DNA of 64,000 bases from Pyricularia pennisetigena (GCF_004337985.1 NW_021940918.1:3441014-3505013), one strand, 5' to 3'. Shown: positions 1 to 11,805, counted from the stretch's first letter. The notes: a model not told the origin generated them from the letters alone. Numbers and translations: made by a program.

Positions 1-2548
1 AGTGACTTCGATGTCAGTCAGATCAAGCGCAATGCGCACCACTTCTTTAGGAACAGGAATCAGCTCCTCAGGTGACATGTTTACCAGTGCTGTCGGTGTC
101 CCTTTCCGCCCATCTCCAGCTCCCAGCGTGACTGCACCTCTACCTGGGTCGTCCAACATCACTGCAACGGGTTCTATCGTAGTTCCTGCTCCTACTGGCC
201 CCGCCCAATCCGCCCAATCGTCAACAAATGTCACAGGTTCATTTTCTTCCAACTTCACCACGGCGCCGTCTAGTGGTGCTGCTCAATCAATCAGCGCCAA
301 TTCCACTACTTTCGGCGTCCCTGCTCAGGTCACACCGCCGGGTGGGCCAGGCCAAGGGGGTGCCAACAGTACCGGCCGCTCGAGCTTTGCAGCTTCAATT
401 GGGACTTTCTCGTCGATACCATCCAGTTCTTCAGCATTGCTCTTGAACAGTACATTGGCTACAGGCAGCGGTGTGTCCACCCCGACGCGGCCCGGTCTGA
501 CCCAAGGTAGCACTGGGGCTCCAGTGCCATTGGAAACTTCATCCTCCATCACTGTTGGCTCGCTCACCTCAGTAAATGCCACCTCAACTTCGACCACTGC
601 GGCTACAACCTCGACACGTCTCGAGCAAACTCAAGGAGGCCCCGGCAATGGTACCATCTGGCCTTCTCCACTAGTCACGTCTTCAACAATCACTCCTCAA
701 GAGCAGAACGGCACTTCGATCTCCGAAACTCTGAAGACATCTTCAACTCTTCGTGGGCAGACTCAAGCTGGTCCGGGCGTCTCTACCTCACTCCCAGTGT
801 TAACAGAAACAGCGGTTGGCCCCGTTCAGTCCCAAAACGTCACCCTTTCCCTGTCCGCTTCTGGCAACTTGACTTCGTCTGCGAGCGCCACTACTGCTGC
901 GCCCTCTACCACCGCCTCCATAAATGGTCAAGGTCAAAGCGGGGGTAGCGTATCAACTGCAGTGTCGTCGAACGCAACAATATTCGAGCCCTCCGCAACT
1001 ATCAACCAGACAGGCGGCTTACCATTGCAGTCTCAAGACTCGGCAATCTCAGCAAATGCCACTTCCGGTGCGGGTACATCCAGCAGATCTACCGCATCGC
1101 GAGTCGGCCAAACAGTTGGGGGCCCATTTCCGACAAGCTCTACTGTTCCAGGTCCACAAACACAAGGCGGCACTGCAGCATCAACGACAATAAACGTCTC
1201 TGCCCCCAACAACAATTCTTCTGCTCATGTTGAACAAGGAGGCAGCCCCTCCTCTGTGGCCAACAGCAGCGATACATTGACCTCAATATCGGGCCAAGCC
1301 ATTCAAACTCAAGGTGGTGTTTCTGCTTCGACTGAATTCAACGAGACCACAGCCGTCGCCCCATCATCATCAGCTCGCCAGCCTCAGAGTCAAGGTGCTG
1401 CCGGCACCTCACCAACAACAACCTGGCCTCCAATGACCACGCAATCTATCAACGGCACCAGTATCAGTTCAACATCTGCAGGTGCCAACAGTGTGTCCAC
1501 TGCACCTCCATTGAGCCAAGGAAATGCACCTGCTCCTACCACGAGTGCTCCTCGCGGCCAAGGCGGCCAGGGAGGGCAATCCACGCAATCTGCCGCTCGT
1601 GACGCTACAGGAAATGCAACGTTTATCACCCAGCCGAGCAACATACCTTCGTCGGGGGAACAGAATACACCGTCGCAAACGACATTAGCCACGGTCGTCA
1701 ACCCTGCTACAAATTCGACTACCGCTATTCCTGCAACTGGCACTGGTTCTCCTTTGTTTTGCGGAAATGAATGGGACCGTGGAAATGAGACTGTCAACGT
1801 GAGTCCGTCTTTCACTTTTATTCGGATACCTTTTGCTGACCACAGTGTTCAATAGTTTGATGACAGAGCTGCGCTCCAGTGGTCCAACCCGACCTCGCCG
1901 ATGCCCCTGTTTGTGCCCTACCATCGCCTTTACTTCTCTGATGGATTTTCCATCGTTCCACCTCCCAACCAGACACACAATCCATCCTCTGGAAACAACA
2001 TGACCATGTGGTCACCGCCCAACTCGTCAGTCGAAACGGTAGGGCAGATTGGTTTTGGGCCCTTGAGCGAAAACGGCTGCTTCCGATTCAATCCGCTTTC
2101 ATTCGACCTTGGTTGCAACACGACCGAGACCTACTGCCGCTTCAACATTAGCGGCATACGATACGACGCCATACTTGACCAAGAACAGCAAGTGTCTCAG
2201 TTCGAAGTATCGTTTCCGTCGTGCAGTGCCAACAACTTTACAAACTGCAGCCTGACGACTGTTGACCTAAGTCGATACAATTTGACGGATCTGACTTCCA
2301 TCACATTTGACAATATCGGGAACAGTTCTAGGGTGTGGTTTGGCGACGACTTCGAATTTACTTGGACAAATGATACTTGCGAAGCAGGAAGATGTCGAGC
2401 CTTGGTTCCCAATCTTTCCCATCGAGCCCGTGCCGCACATTTCAGGTCTCCAAGACGAGCGCTTCTGCATCACGAGTCGGTCCCACAGGATGGTAAGGTT
2501 TCCCTGTCAGCCGCGCAGTGGCTTCTGACAGTTCTAGGCGCTGTTTAA
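1..2548 (+). CDS. Ser/Thr-rich secreted/wall protein with DUF7371-like C-terminus (5' partial)
   Basis: Open from the window edge, so the true start and any signal peptide lie upstream. Exon 1 runs to 1798, a 57-bp intron (1799-1855, gtgagt...aatag) follows in phase 0, and exon 2 is 1856-2548. The first ~600 residues are very rich in Ser, Thr, Gly, Gln and Asn with many N-x-S/T sites and recurring blocks around Q-T-Q-G-G-P/G, as in heavily glycosylated wall proteins. Exon 2 encodes a compact domain: a FDDxxA..W start, PYHRLYFSDGF, a GCxTTETYCRFNISG segment, PSCxxNNFTNCSL and a WFGDDFEFTWTNDTC end. This order matches, from memory, the fungal DUF7371 C-terminal domain (predicted jelly-roll type). 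The last ~30 residues in this frame look non-conserved. Function is unknown; a cell-surface role is inferred from composition. Confidence 0.75.
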
Positions 2549-3577
2549 GGGACCACTATGCTGCGATGGTACGATGTAGCAGATCCCTGCCCTATTATAT
2601 GACTCGAGGCATCCAACCTTGTCGCCTCCTTTGTTTTCTACATCAAATCCTAGCCGCCGGATATTTTGTGCTAGCTTTTTTAATTCTGGGGTTGAAGTGT
2701 GTTCTTTTAACTCATCGCATTTGTTTCCAAAGAAAAAAGTATGTCGGGAACGGAGAGTAATGTTGCTTCGATTGACACGGATACATGATGGATCTTTGGG
2801 CCTACCTACGGGAGGAAATTTTTGAGATCGCAAGACTTGAAACATATTTGCCACAATCCTAGCCTAGCTTAAGAATACAAGCCAGATCTTGCAACGGTTC
2901 ATTGGCCGCGCAATACGTAGCCTCGAGGTGTCATTGTGTGCTGACCACCACTTACACCCGACTTGGCAGGTGTGGCTCCGATATCGGTCTATTGCATATT
3001 GGTTACAAGGCGGGCGAATGGACGCTTGCTTTCTGAAGGTGTAGGATACTGAGCTCCTCCCATTATGACCATTGGTGAAGGTCAGCCAAGAAGGGATGCT
3101 GGTGACCAGAGAGGTCGTTGGGTTTGGTAAGTCAAGTCAGAGAAACGCAAATTAGGCCTATATCAAGTTGATCTTAATTAATCCTGAACTTTGTAGCCCC
3201 TTGTCTTCATGACGAGAACAGTCAGTGGAAAACCCGCGGAGTACGAGACTCCACTTTTCTCTTTTCTTTGGGACACTGAAAAAAAATAAGCAACATGGGT
3301 TTCTTGATGACCACATTGGCTTGGCCCAGATGCACTACATATCCAAGTGACTAACTAACTAGTTGCATATACTTGAGCAATATATTTTGGATAGGATCCG
3401 CGTTTCTGATTACAAATGCATTCAAAACTAAATCCGCTGTCAAGCTGTCATAAGAATGGGATGGTAAACGGCGTTTCCAACCGTTAACAGTGGATCTGCC
3501 TCATTTCAGTTTCTCGTTTGGTTTCATTTCCCTCCCCTGGCCGGCTACCACCCAGTTGAGAATCATAAAGGAACTCT
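2549..3577. other. Intergenic region, no gene seen
   Basis: About 1 kb between the Ser/Thr-rich gene and the permease. Short open frames on both strands have no domain, no plausible splice structure and no signal peptide. It presumably holds the 3' UTR of the upstream gene and the promoter of the permease; a pyrimidine-rich stretch lies at 3500-3545 just before the permease start. Confidence 0.6.
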
Positions 3578-5241
3578 ATGACTCACTCGTCATGCTCATC
3601 GTCCTCGCCTTCTACCAGCAAAGGCGGAAAAGGCGACAAAATGAAGAAGGCGGAGGATCAACAGAGCATAGCATCATCATCGACTGAAGCTCCGTATGAG
3701 CTGAAGAAACCGAAAAGCGATCACCCGGGCAAAGATGCAAAGGATCAAGATTTAAACAGTGCGCCTGGTGTACGGCCATACGGCTCCAATGGCGACCTGC
3801 TGGACAGTTTTTCGCGTTCGTCCATTCAGCACGATGCAGACAGTATTCGAGAGGATGCTGAACAGCAGCCTCGCGCTTCCAGTCGACTTTCGCGAGCCTT
3901 GAGCCGGAGTGCATCCCGATCAAGCTGGAGCCCTGGTCCCCCGCCAGATGGAGGCCTAGAGGCGTGGCTCGTCGTGCTAGGTGCGCACTTTGTGAATTTC
4001 AACTGCTGGGGTTTCATCAATTCGTTTGGCGTCTTCCAGCCGTACTACGTGGACCTCCTCGGCCGGCCGCCGTCGGACATTGCATGGATCGGGTCGATAC
4101 AGACGTTCCTCGTCCTCTTCATTGGGGCCTTTACCGGGCGGCTCACCGACATGGGCTACTTTCGGGCTCTCTTCATCACAGGAACCGTCTTCATGATGAC
4201 GGGCATCTTCACGACGGCCCAAGGCTCGCAGTACTGGCACTTTCTGCTGTCGCACGGCATCTGCATGGGCATCGGCTACGGGTGCCTCTTTTGCCCGGTC
4301 GTCGCCGTCACGAGCACCTGGTTTGCCAAGAAGAGGTCGACTGCCATGGGCATCGTCGCCTCTTCCACCGGCACCGGCGGCCTGGTCTTTCCTATCATGG
4401 TGCGGCAGCTCCTGCCCGCAGTGGGCTTTTCCTGGACCATGCGCGCCGTCGGCTTCGTGCAGGTGGCGACGTTGCTCATCTCGGCTTTCATCATCAAGAC
4501 AAGGGTTCCTCCCCGGAGGCAGGGGTCGTTCCTGGATTTATCTGCCTTCAAGGAGCTGCAGTACACCTTTTATATCATCGGCGCGTTCTTTGTAGGTTGT
4601 CACCGCACCGAGATGGGCGGAGCGGAAGCTGCGTCAGTCGACAAGTGATGTTTGTATTGCTAACTCTTGCGTCGTTTTCTTCCAATCAGGCCTTCCTGGG
4701 CGTCTTCGTCATCTTCATTTTTGTCGTCTCTTACAGCCGCGACATCATCGGGCTCTCGTACACAAACGCGCTGAACCTTATGATGGTTCTCAACGGCGCC
4801 GGCGTCCCCGGCCGACTCGTACCAAACTACCTGGCCGACCGCCTCGGGGTCATCAACATGTTTATAATCTTCGCCACCGTCTCGGGCATCTGCGGCCTTT
4901 CCTGGATGGCTGTCAAGACGGTACCGGCCGTATATCCCTGGACGCTCTTCTTTGGCTTTTTCGCCGGCGGCATACAGAGCCTGTTCCCGGCCGGCGCGTC
5001 TGCCTTGGCTCCGGACCTGCGCAAGAGGGGAGTGCGCATCGGCATGGCCTTTAGCTGCGTCAGCATCGCGGCGCTGATCGGGTCGCCGATTGCGGGCGCC
5101 CTCATCTCCGCCATGAAGGGAAGCTACCTTGCCGCTCAGGTATTTGTGGGAGGCTCGCTGTTGATGGGTAGTGGGTTCCTCGTCGTGAGTAACATTATGG
5201 CCGGCAGGGAGATGGGGATTAAGGGACTTCCAAAGGTTTGA
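3578..5241 (+). CDS. MFS permease, monocarboxylate transporter-like
   Basis: Two exons, 3578-4591 and 4690-5241, joined by a 98-bp phase-0 intron (gtaggt...caatcag). This gives 521 residues. An in-frame ATG at 3641 is an alternative start. The first ~125 residues are a Ser/charged cytosolic tail. The membrane part opens with PPDGGLEAWLVVLGAHFVNF (about residues 120-140), the usual entry to the fungal monocarboxylate-porter family, and continues with SFGVFQPYY, WIGSIQTFLVLFIGAFTGRL, GICMGIGYGCLF and WFAKKRSTAMGI. Exon 2 supplies the second half (RDIIGLSY, NGAGVPGRLVPNYLADRLG, SLFPAGASALAPD, GIAFSCVSIAALIGSPIAGAL-like). About twelve hydrophobic segments are visible. Family members are proton-linked or facilitative carriers of small carboxylates or unidentified substrates; the substrate here cannot be read from sequence. 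Confidence 0.9.
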
Positions 5242-6134
5242 GAAGGGGGTTTGTACTCTTCCAACATGTTCTCGCCAATCTTCCTCGGTTGAAAAGGGCA
5301 ATTTTGATCTCCTTAACCATATGCTGTATATTCGGCTATCCGATATGGCACTCCTTCTTTTCTCTTTTTCTTTCTTTCTTTTTCTTTCTTCTTTTTATCT
5401 TTTTTTTATCCTCATCATTTATTTCTTGAACAAAAAAAATGTGGTGCTGAAAAGCTGGCCAAGAGACAAATCGGCTCACTCGGCAGCTCAATTTCTTAGT
5501 CTCAGTTTATTCAAAGATACCCGATTGGCATCAATATCATTCGGCTTTCTTTTATTATTGTCTCTTTCCAGCAATGATGTCCAGGTATGTCCAAGGCTGA
5601 AGTGAAAGAGGTGCCAAGTCCCGCCCGTGATGTTATGGAATTCCATGGATGCGGGACTAGACCAGAGTTCTCCGGAACCAAGTACATCCGGCATTAGGGC
5701 GGCAGTAGATTTCTTGTTGTTTGCCAAGACTTCCCCTTGGCACATCGCAGATCGGGACCAATATCTCGGGTCTGGCGCTTCACTCCCTCCGCAGCTGGCA
5801 CGGATATCTCCATCAGCCAAGGTGTGGCTTAACGCAGCTTGCAGTCGATGACGCTTCGCAGAATGGTAGTAAATGAAGTGTTCCAAAAGATCACTTGGCG
5901 TCATGTGAATTTGATGTTTGTGTTTACTGAAGGACTGTGTTGTATGGCAAGTGCGTGTGGACATGATCAGGCATGACACATATCCGAAAAGAAAGATGTA
6001 TAAATGGACAAAGTCTACCGGTCAAAACTACCTGCTTGTTGAACTGAGAGCATATCAGTCATCTTACTCTGCAGGCAAGCATATATAAACAAACTTCATA
6101 ATATCGAAATAATATTCCCCCACTCTAATCGACC
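5242..6134. other. Intergenic region with CT-rich tract
   Basis: 3' region of the permease and promoter of the CHRD gene. A strongly T/C-rich stretch lies at 5355-5425. A 163-codon minus-strand open frame (5488-5979) begins with GTG and has no recognisable domain, so I do not call it a gene. Confidence 0.55.
6081..6088 (+). promoter_or_regulatory. TATA box upstream of CHRD gene
   Basis: The string atatataa sits 54 bp before the ATG of the CHRD-domain gene, in a stretch otherwise suited to a short leader. Position and sequence fit a fungal TATA element; the transcription start itself cannot be seen. Confidence 0.5.
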
Positions 6135-6834
6135 ATGAAGTTCACTACAGTCATCTCAGTCGGTGCCGCCGCTAGCACCGCCATGGCCGCCCCCTTTCTC
6201 GAGAAGCTGGCGACGTTTGGCGGCGCCAAGGCCAAGTGGATAATCGGTAATCAGGACGACAAGTACGACGGCGTGTCGCCCTTCTACTTCACATCGACAT
6301 ACAGCGTACTGGCCACGCCGGATCAAGTCGTCAACGCATCCAACATCGCCACGGGAGGCCTTGAAGGCTCCAAGGGCTGGTTCCTGTATGGCATCAATGC
6401 CGATGAGGATGTCATCTGCTACAACATCACCACGCAGGGCTTCCGCGGCGATTATCAGTCGCCGGCCGTGACGGCGACGCACATCCATCAGGGTGAGAAG
6501 GGCAAGAACGGCCCGCCGAGGTGAGTGGTTGACATTTTCTTGACTGTGCTTATATAGCGGTATTGTGGACTCCGGGTGGTCTGACCGAAGCCGATGGATG
6601 AACAGGATTGCTTTCCCAAACCCAGAGCCCATTGGTGATGGTAATGTGCGCCGAAGCCTCGGTTGCCTTAAGGGGCCCTTCCGTACTGGCGTCATGGTTG
6701 ATGGGCGGGACACCGGCGAGGGATTTGCCGTGGCCATGATCGAGAAGGACCCGGCTGGCTTCTTTACGGACTCGCACTCGTCGCTCGCGGTGGCAGGTGC
6801 TTTCCGGGGACAGCTTGGATGCCGAGAACGCTAG
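6135..6834 (+). CDS. Secreted CHRD-domain protein
   Basis: Exons 6135-6520 and 6606-6834 flank an 85-bp intron (gtgagt...gaacag) that splits an Arg codon; the product is 204 residues. The N-terminus MKFTTVISVGAAASTAMAAP is a signal peptide with a likely cut near residue 19. The CHRD domain fills the rest: an FYFTSTYSVLATPDQVVN start, GLEGSKGWFLYGIN, the hallmark THIHQGEKGKNGPPR at the exon junction, and a closing GFFTDSHSSLAVAGAFRGQL. CHRD domains occur in chordin and in bacterial and fungal extracellular proteins; the fungal versions have no settled biochemical role. No GPI or membrane anchor is visible, so the protein is probably secreted. Confidence 0.9.
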
Positions 6835-7469
6835 TAGCAGAGTCCACCAGGGTGTTCGATGACTGTTGTGTATGCGGGCAATCTGAGCAAATGCGAGGAA
6901 ACATGGAAGGTGCAGTTGTTCAGAAAGATTGGTTTTCTAAGCAAGGGATGGAATGAGTGAGACTGAGAGTGAGGAATTCAAGTTTTCATGTGCTCGAGAT
7001 TGTAATTGTATGGTCATTAATTTCGGTATTTAGAGATAGCTTGGTCTTCACAAAGTTGTGCGGGCCGTTTTTTCAGGTATGCTATCTCTCTCTTCCATCT
7101 TCCTTAGCTTGTTGATCAAATAATCTTTCTTTTTTTTCCCCATGAAACTCTCTGTCGCCAATGCCTGCTGATTTACTGCAAACATGGTCAAGTCTGCCAA
7201 TTGGAAAAACACAAACAGTTTGCCTTTGGCGTGCACTCTCCCCGTTCTTTCCACTTTTGACATGTCCTAATCAGGCAGGAATGGCCAGTTGCAAAAGTGC
7301 CCACGCTTCACGAACCTTGGACACTATCGTTTCATTTCAACTTTCTCTCACTTCCCCCTTTCTTTTCCACCTTAACCCCATTTGTCTTGTGCAGTGGCAC
7401 TCCGTCTCCATCTTGATTCTCATCGTACTCCCTTTCCGAAAACTGAGCCCTAGGCCATGCTAGCTAAAG
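6835..7469. other. Intergenic region, no gene seen
   Basis: Separates the CHRD gene from the F-box pseudogene. It is mostly AT-rich with T/C-rich runs (7080-7145, 7340-7375). Short open frames have no protein-like features. Confidence 0.55.
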
Positions 7470-8904
7470 ATGAAAAGTCTTCTCGATCTTCCTATCACGG
7501 TCTTGATTGACACATTCGAGCTCTTCTGCCAGGACTGCTACCCCGTGCCACGGACATACCTGTTCGTCGATGATAGAGTGCGAGAACGTAACTGCAAGTA
7601 TGCCTGCGACATAGGTCCTTCAGACCCTTCAACCCGTTTGGCACTCGCCAACTTGTGTCGGACCAACAAGCTTCTCAATTCGGTCGCATCTCCAATCCTT
7701 GATCATTTAACTCGATACCCAGAGCGTTATCCTGATGACCGGAGCGCTGCTTTCTATCGAACGATGCTTGTGGAGCGGCCGGATCTGTTTCAACATGTGC
7801 GCAGCATGCATATTGAGGAGCAAGAACTTGAGGAACTGCCTTCCGAGCTCACCGACGCAATCGGAAACGAGCCAAAATTTGTCCCAATTACTCCGCCGGA
7901 GGATCAGTCGAAAGATTCGCCGCATAGTCAACTGAACAGTAGCCTCATTCCCCGTCCTCCAGGACAAAGAATGTCATTGCCAATGTTGCTCGCTGGCGAG
8001 TGCACCGGATTGCAAGGATTGTGCCTTTAGGTCGATATAAGGGACGACATAATTGAGTGCATTCCGCTGAGCATTTTTTTCACCTCTCAAAACCCTGATT
8101 GTTACGATGAATGCAACAGAAGACCAACTGGGTACATCAAGGTTGCAGGCAATCTTTCTCGTTGCCCTTGGCCTCCAGGTGTTGATGATCTCGAAGCCAA
8201 TTGCTTCCTGCAAACCCACAAGTGGGCCAATCTCAAGGAGCTGGTTCTACGTGACTGTTGCCTTGACATTTGTGACATTACGCTACTCCTGCAGGAGTGT
8301 CCCGTGTTGAAGAGTTTTGCCTATGAGGCTGAAGTATACCGCAAGTGTCCGACTTATCGGCCACACATACCCCCGCGACCTCGTTAGGACACTCTCTGAA
8401 CAAACTAGCAACAGATTCCGCTCGCTCAACCTGAAGCTCTCATGCTTCTGGTCAGAATGGTATTTTGCTGGTATTTTGATGAGCCAGCTGAAGGAACAGG
8501 ATCATTCCGTAGCCTGGAATCGCTGGAGCATCTTGAAGTTGGCTTCGAGAGTATTCTAGGAGGCTCAAACACCGAAGACGACGAAGATACTTACATGTCA
8601 AAGTGTCTACTGTCCTGGTTTTTGCCGCCTCGGATTCACTCGGTCGAAATTGAAGTCTTCTGTGAACAGGAAGCCAGGATACTGAAACTGGCCCTTGACT
8701 GCTTCACGAAGGTCTGAGATGGGGATTTTCCCGAGTTGAAGACCATTGTCGTTCGAGGCGCCTATGATGACTTTCAAATACCAGGGCTACTGCACTTGGT
8801 TTCTAGCTTTTGAAGAACTAGGAGTGAGTCTGAAACTACGTCGCGAGCCCGTCTTGCCTCGGCAGTCAAATAGCAATCAGTTTCAGGGCTATGAGGAGGA
8901 CTGA
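7470..8904 (+). pseudogene. Degraded F-box/leucine-rich-repeat gene
   Basis: The reading starts well: MKSLLDLPITVLIDTFELFC is an F-box-like N-terminus, followed by LALANLCRTNKLLNSVASPI. Frame 1 then meets an in-frame TAG at 8028, yet the same frame beyond it still reads as repeat-type protein (NLKELVLRDCCLDICDITLL). Coding sense then moves one frame over near 8320-8385 (FRSLNLKLSCFWSEW), returns to frame 1 near 8500 (FRSLESLEHLEVGFESILGG), meets a TGA at 8715, continues (FPELKTIVVRGAYDDF), and shifts once more near 8810 to end at a TGA at 8902-8904. No GT-AG introns remove these breaks. I conclude it is a recently inactivated F-box/LRR substrate-receptor-type gene. Both in-frame stops can be explained by a single C-to-T change (CAG to TAG, CGA to TGA). 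Confidence 0.75.
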
Positions 8905-9112
8905 GTGGCTTTGGCGGCCTCTCTGCAATCGGGACGGGTACGCTGGTTTGACAGTCGTATTTTTTGGTATGATGATTGTAAATAATGATCATTTGCGCCA
9001 AGATTTGCAGAAAAACCAGTGAAGGGGTGATGGAAGATGATGGATAAAATATTAACTAACCCAGTCTTCGCATCTGAACTATATAATACATCTGAGAAAT
9101 GAAGTTTAACGC

Positions 9113-10057
9113 CTATGTCTTGCACTGGGGCAAGTTGATAGTCTGACCGGGCTGCAGATTGAAGCGATCGACGCCAGGGTTAGCATCGAGAACAGCCTTC
9201 TCCTGCAGGCCCAGCTCCTTGGCGATACCGATAAAGCTGTCACCCTGCTTGATGACGCGTGTGAAGGGGCCCTTCTTGAGGCAGGTGCCCTTTTCGTCGG
9301 TGTTGGGGTTAGCGGCGGCGGCCTTGATGCACGTGAAATTGTCGACGTTTTGCGTGCAGAGACCGCTGGGAATCTTGAGGACCTGGCCAACGTCGATCTT
9401 GTCCGGGTCGGCGATTTTGCTCTCCTTGGCGATGTTGCAGATGCCAGACTGGAACGTGGCAGTCAGTTTGCTCAGCGTGTCGCCCTGGACCACCTTGTGC
9501 TCGACCACGGGGCCGTTCGTCTTGAGGTCTTCGCAGCCGCGGACTTTGCCGGCTTTGGCCGCATCGCCTGTTTTGGCAGCATCGCCTGCTTTGGCAGCAT
9601 CGCCTGTTTTGGCCGCATCTCCTGATTTGGCCGCATCGCCTGTTTTGGCAGCATCTCCTGATTTGGCAGCATCGCTTGTTTTGGCAGCATCGCCTGTTTT
9701 GACAGCATCGCCTGCTTTGGCAGCATCGTCTGATTTGGCAGCATCGCTTGTTTTGGCCGCATCGCCTGCTTTAGCCTGTTCAGCTCGTTTGACCTGTTCG
9801 GTTGGTGTAGGCTCTTCGGTTAGTTCGATGTCTTCAGCTGGTTCAGCCTGTTCAACTGGCTTGGCCGGCTCGGCTGCAGGAGCGGCCGACTCCCCAGCAT
9901 GTGCAGCAGGTGCAACAAGCAAAGCCCCCGGCGCCGCTGGGGCAGCGCCCTCCCGGACAACCAGTTCACCCTGCACGCGACGCTTCTCCAGCGAGTCAGA
10001 GGCCGGTGCGGCGGCAGCGAGAGCCGCAAACAGAGCAACAACTGTAGTGGGCAACAT
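9113..10057 (-). CDS. Secreted two-LysM effector-like protein with hexapeptide repeats
   Basis: Single exon, 314 residues. MLPTTVVALFAALAAAAPAS is a signal peptide, and a dibasic EKRR follows at about residues 24-27, a possible Kex2 site. Next is an Ala/Pro/Glu-rich stretch, then about twelve tandem K-(A/T/S)-(G/S/D)-D-A-A units. Two LysM domains follow: VEHKVVQGDTLSKLTATF to DVGQVLKIPSGLC, and FTRVIKQGDSFIGIAKELG to LQPGQTINLPQC. Cysteines at the domain edges are typical of secreted fungal LysM proteins. Known family members (for example Ecp6, Slp1) bind chitin oligomers, either masking hyphal chitin from host receptors or shielding the wall; a chitin-binding role here is inferred. The Lys/Ala/Asp repeat linker is unusual. 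Genes of the Slp1 type also have two LysM domains but lack, as far as I know, such a repeat. Confidence 0.9.
   Translation of the reverse strand: MLPTTVVALFAALAAAAPASDSLEKRRVQGELVVREGAAPAAPGALLVAPAAHAGESAAPAAEPAKPVEQAEPAEDIELTEEPTPTEQVKRAEQAKAGDAAKTSDAAKSDDAAKAGDAVKTGDAAKTSDAAKSGDAAKTGDAAKSGDAAKTGDAAKAGDAAKTGDAAKAGKVRGCEDLKTNGPVVEHKVVQGDTLSKLTATFQSGICNIAKESKIADPDKIDVGQVLKIPSGLCTQNVDNFTCIKAAAANPNTDEKGTCLKKGPFTRVIKQGDSFIGIAKELGLQEKAVLDANPGVDRFNLQPGQTINLPQCKT
9552..9773 (-). repeat. 18-bp coding minisatellite in the LysM gene
   Basis: About twelve head-to-tail 18-bp units encode K-(A/T/S)-(G/S/D)-D-A-(A/V) on the minus strand. Units are near-identical at DNA level, differing mainly in the second codon and at scattered third positions. 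The unit length is a multiple of three, so gain or loss of units keeps the frame. The array lies between the signal-peptide/Pro-Ala region and the first LysM domain. Confidence 0.9.
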
Positions 10058-11805
10058 CTCGACTCAGATGATAGATTATGCTGTCAAAGCTGTATATGAG
10101 GACGTGAAAAAGAAAGGCGCTATCAAAGCTGCACCGAAAATTGAAGATGAACCGAGGGCTGTCAAAGCCAACAGAGGAACCAAGCCTCTAAAGAAAAGAA
10201 CGGATATGTAAAGAAAGAGGGCCAAGAGCAAGCACAAGTGACTGGATATGCTGATGCATAGAGGAACCCTCTTGTCCGGAAGCTAGGGGGTGGGAGATGA
10301 TCTATGTTTAAATGTTTCCCCGACTTGATCTATCGCATTGCGCGCCAGGCCTTTTCCCGCTTTTGGTACGTCCATTCGCAAGGCCCGGCTCCCACAGTCT
10401 CGACTCGTGTCGACCCGGTGAAGGAAAGAGATGCCACCTACAGGGTCGTGGCATGCTCTAGGTGGTGCGGATCGGCCTTCACCCGAGCACAGGGTTGGCT
10501 GTGCTGTCGCGTCGTTTAAGCATCCAAAACGGGGGCTTTTCCCCCGGGGGACCTCCATCAGACCTATAGTAGTGGTACTTTACAGTATGGCAGCTGGCAG
10601 ATAGGTACATCCGCATCGGCGACCCAAAGGTTAAACAATCGATATGGATCCCTTGTTTCCACCCCGTGGAATGCAGTATGCTGCCGTAACGGAAAAAAAA
10701 ACACATTATAGGACGAACCCCGGCAAAAAGCTTATTTTCTCAGAGTCGTATCCGTGCTGAGACGACATCCAAGAGGCTGAGGGCGTGTTGCGATACGTCT
10801 GCGAGTCAACACCTTGCCAGATGGGCATTGTCGCAAGACATCTCCAAAACTTGCTGCTTTGAACGTTTCAAATATCTTGGCTTTGCCTCTGTGCCAGTGT
10901 ATTATATGCTGAACTCTTAGTGAACTTTTGAAATTATTGAGAGGTATGCGTTTGAGCAATGTTCTTTATCTGACAACTATGGAGTTCAGCGCAACAAATG
11001 AGCACGATGTAATGTGATGGTTCAACATCAACTGGCTTGTTGCTTCCTCCTTCCTTCCTTTCTGATGCATTTTCCAGTGAGCGCTAGCTCATCATAAATA
11101 ATCCCCATCTCGGAAACGAGTCCACAACATGGTTTGCAGCATGTTGAATGAGTTATGTCAGCCACTGATGGCAGGAGGCACCCAAAAAAGAATAAGCTTC
11201 TAGACTAGGTTGTTCTTCGACAAAAGCCCTGGCACTTTTTAAAACGGAGAGCGAATTCGCGCGGGCGCATCCACCGCATCTGGTGGGAATTTCCAATGGG
11301 CCGGGCCACTTTGTTTGGCTTTTTTGGCCCCTGGGAACATCATGGCACGCAAGACACCTTCTTGACTCACGGAATGGACGCCAAGATTCTGCAGAATGTA
11401 GATCTAGGATGGTAGAATCTGGACCACGAGACATAACAAATGGATCTGATTAAAACGAGCCAATCTACCTGATTCATTTTTCCGGTCAGTTCAACCCTGT
11501 CCAGAGTGCGCGTAGAAACGAACCCCTTGGCCATGACTGTGTATCCTTGCACGACATGATTCATCCCTGATATAACCGGGATTTACAGTTCGTTAAATAG
11601 TCGACAGGAACCATTGGCTGAACAACGGCAGATAGCAGACAAATGTATGTGGGCCTACTTTGCACGCACGAGTCAAATTTCAGCCATATCAGCACGCTAC
11701 TGACCGACTGACATTCCATGGTTTGAACAGTACGGCCACGCTTGACCGCCCTTATTATCCACCAACTGGAGTTGACTCACACATCTGGAGGTAAGCACCT
11801 CTTCT
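10058..11805. other. Long intergenic region, no gene seen
   Basis: About 1.7 kb between the LysM gene (which points away) and the tRNA pair. Open frames are short and lack domains. It holds the LysM promoter at its left end. Nothing repeat-like was recognised apart from a ccttcctt-type run near 11045-11060. Confidence 0.5.

Noticed and set aside
5488..5979. 163-codon minus-strand open frame
   Set aside because: GTG start, no domain, no signal peptide, overlaps the likely CHRD promoter region.
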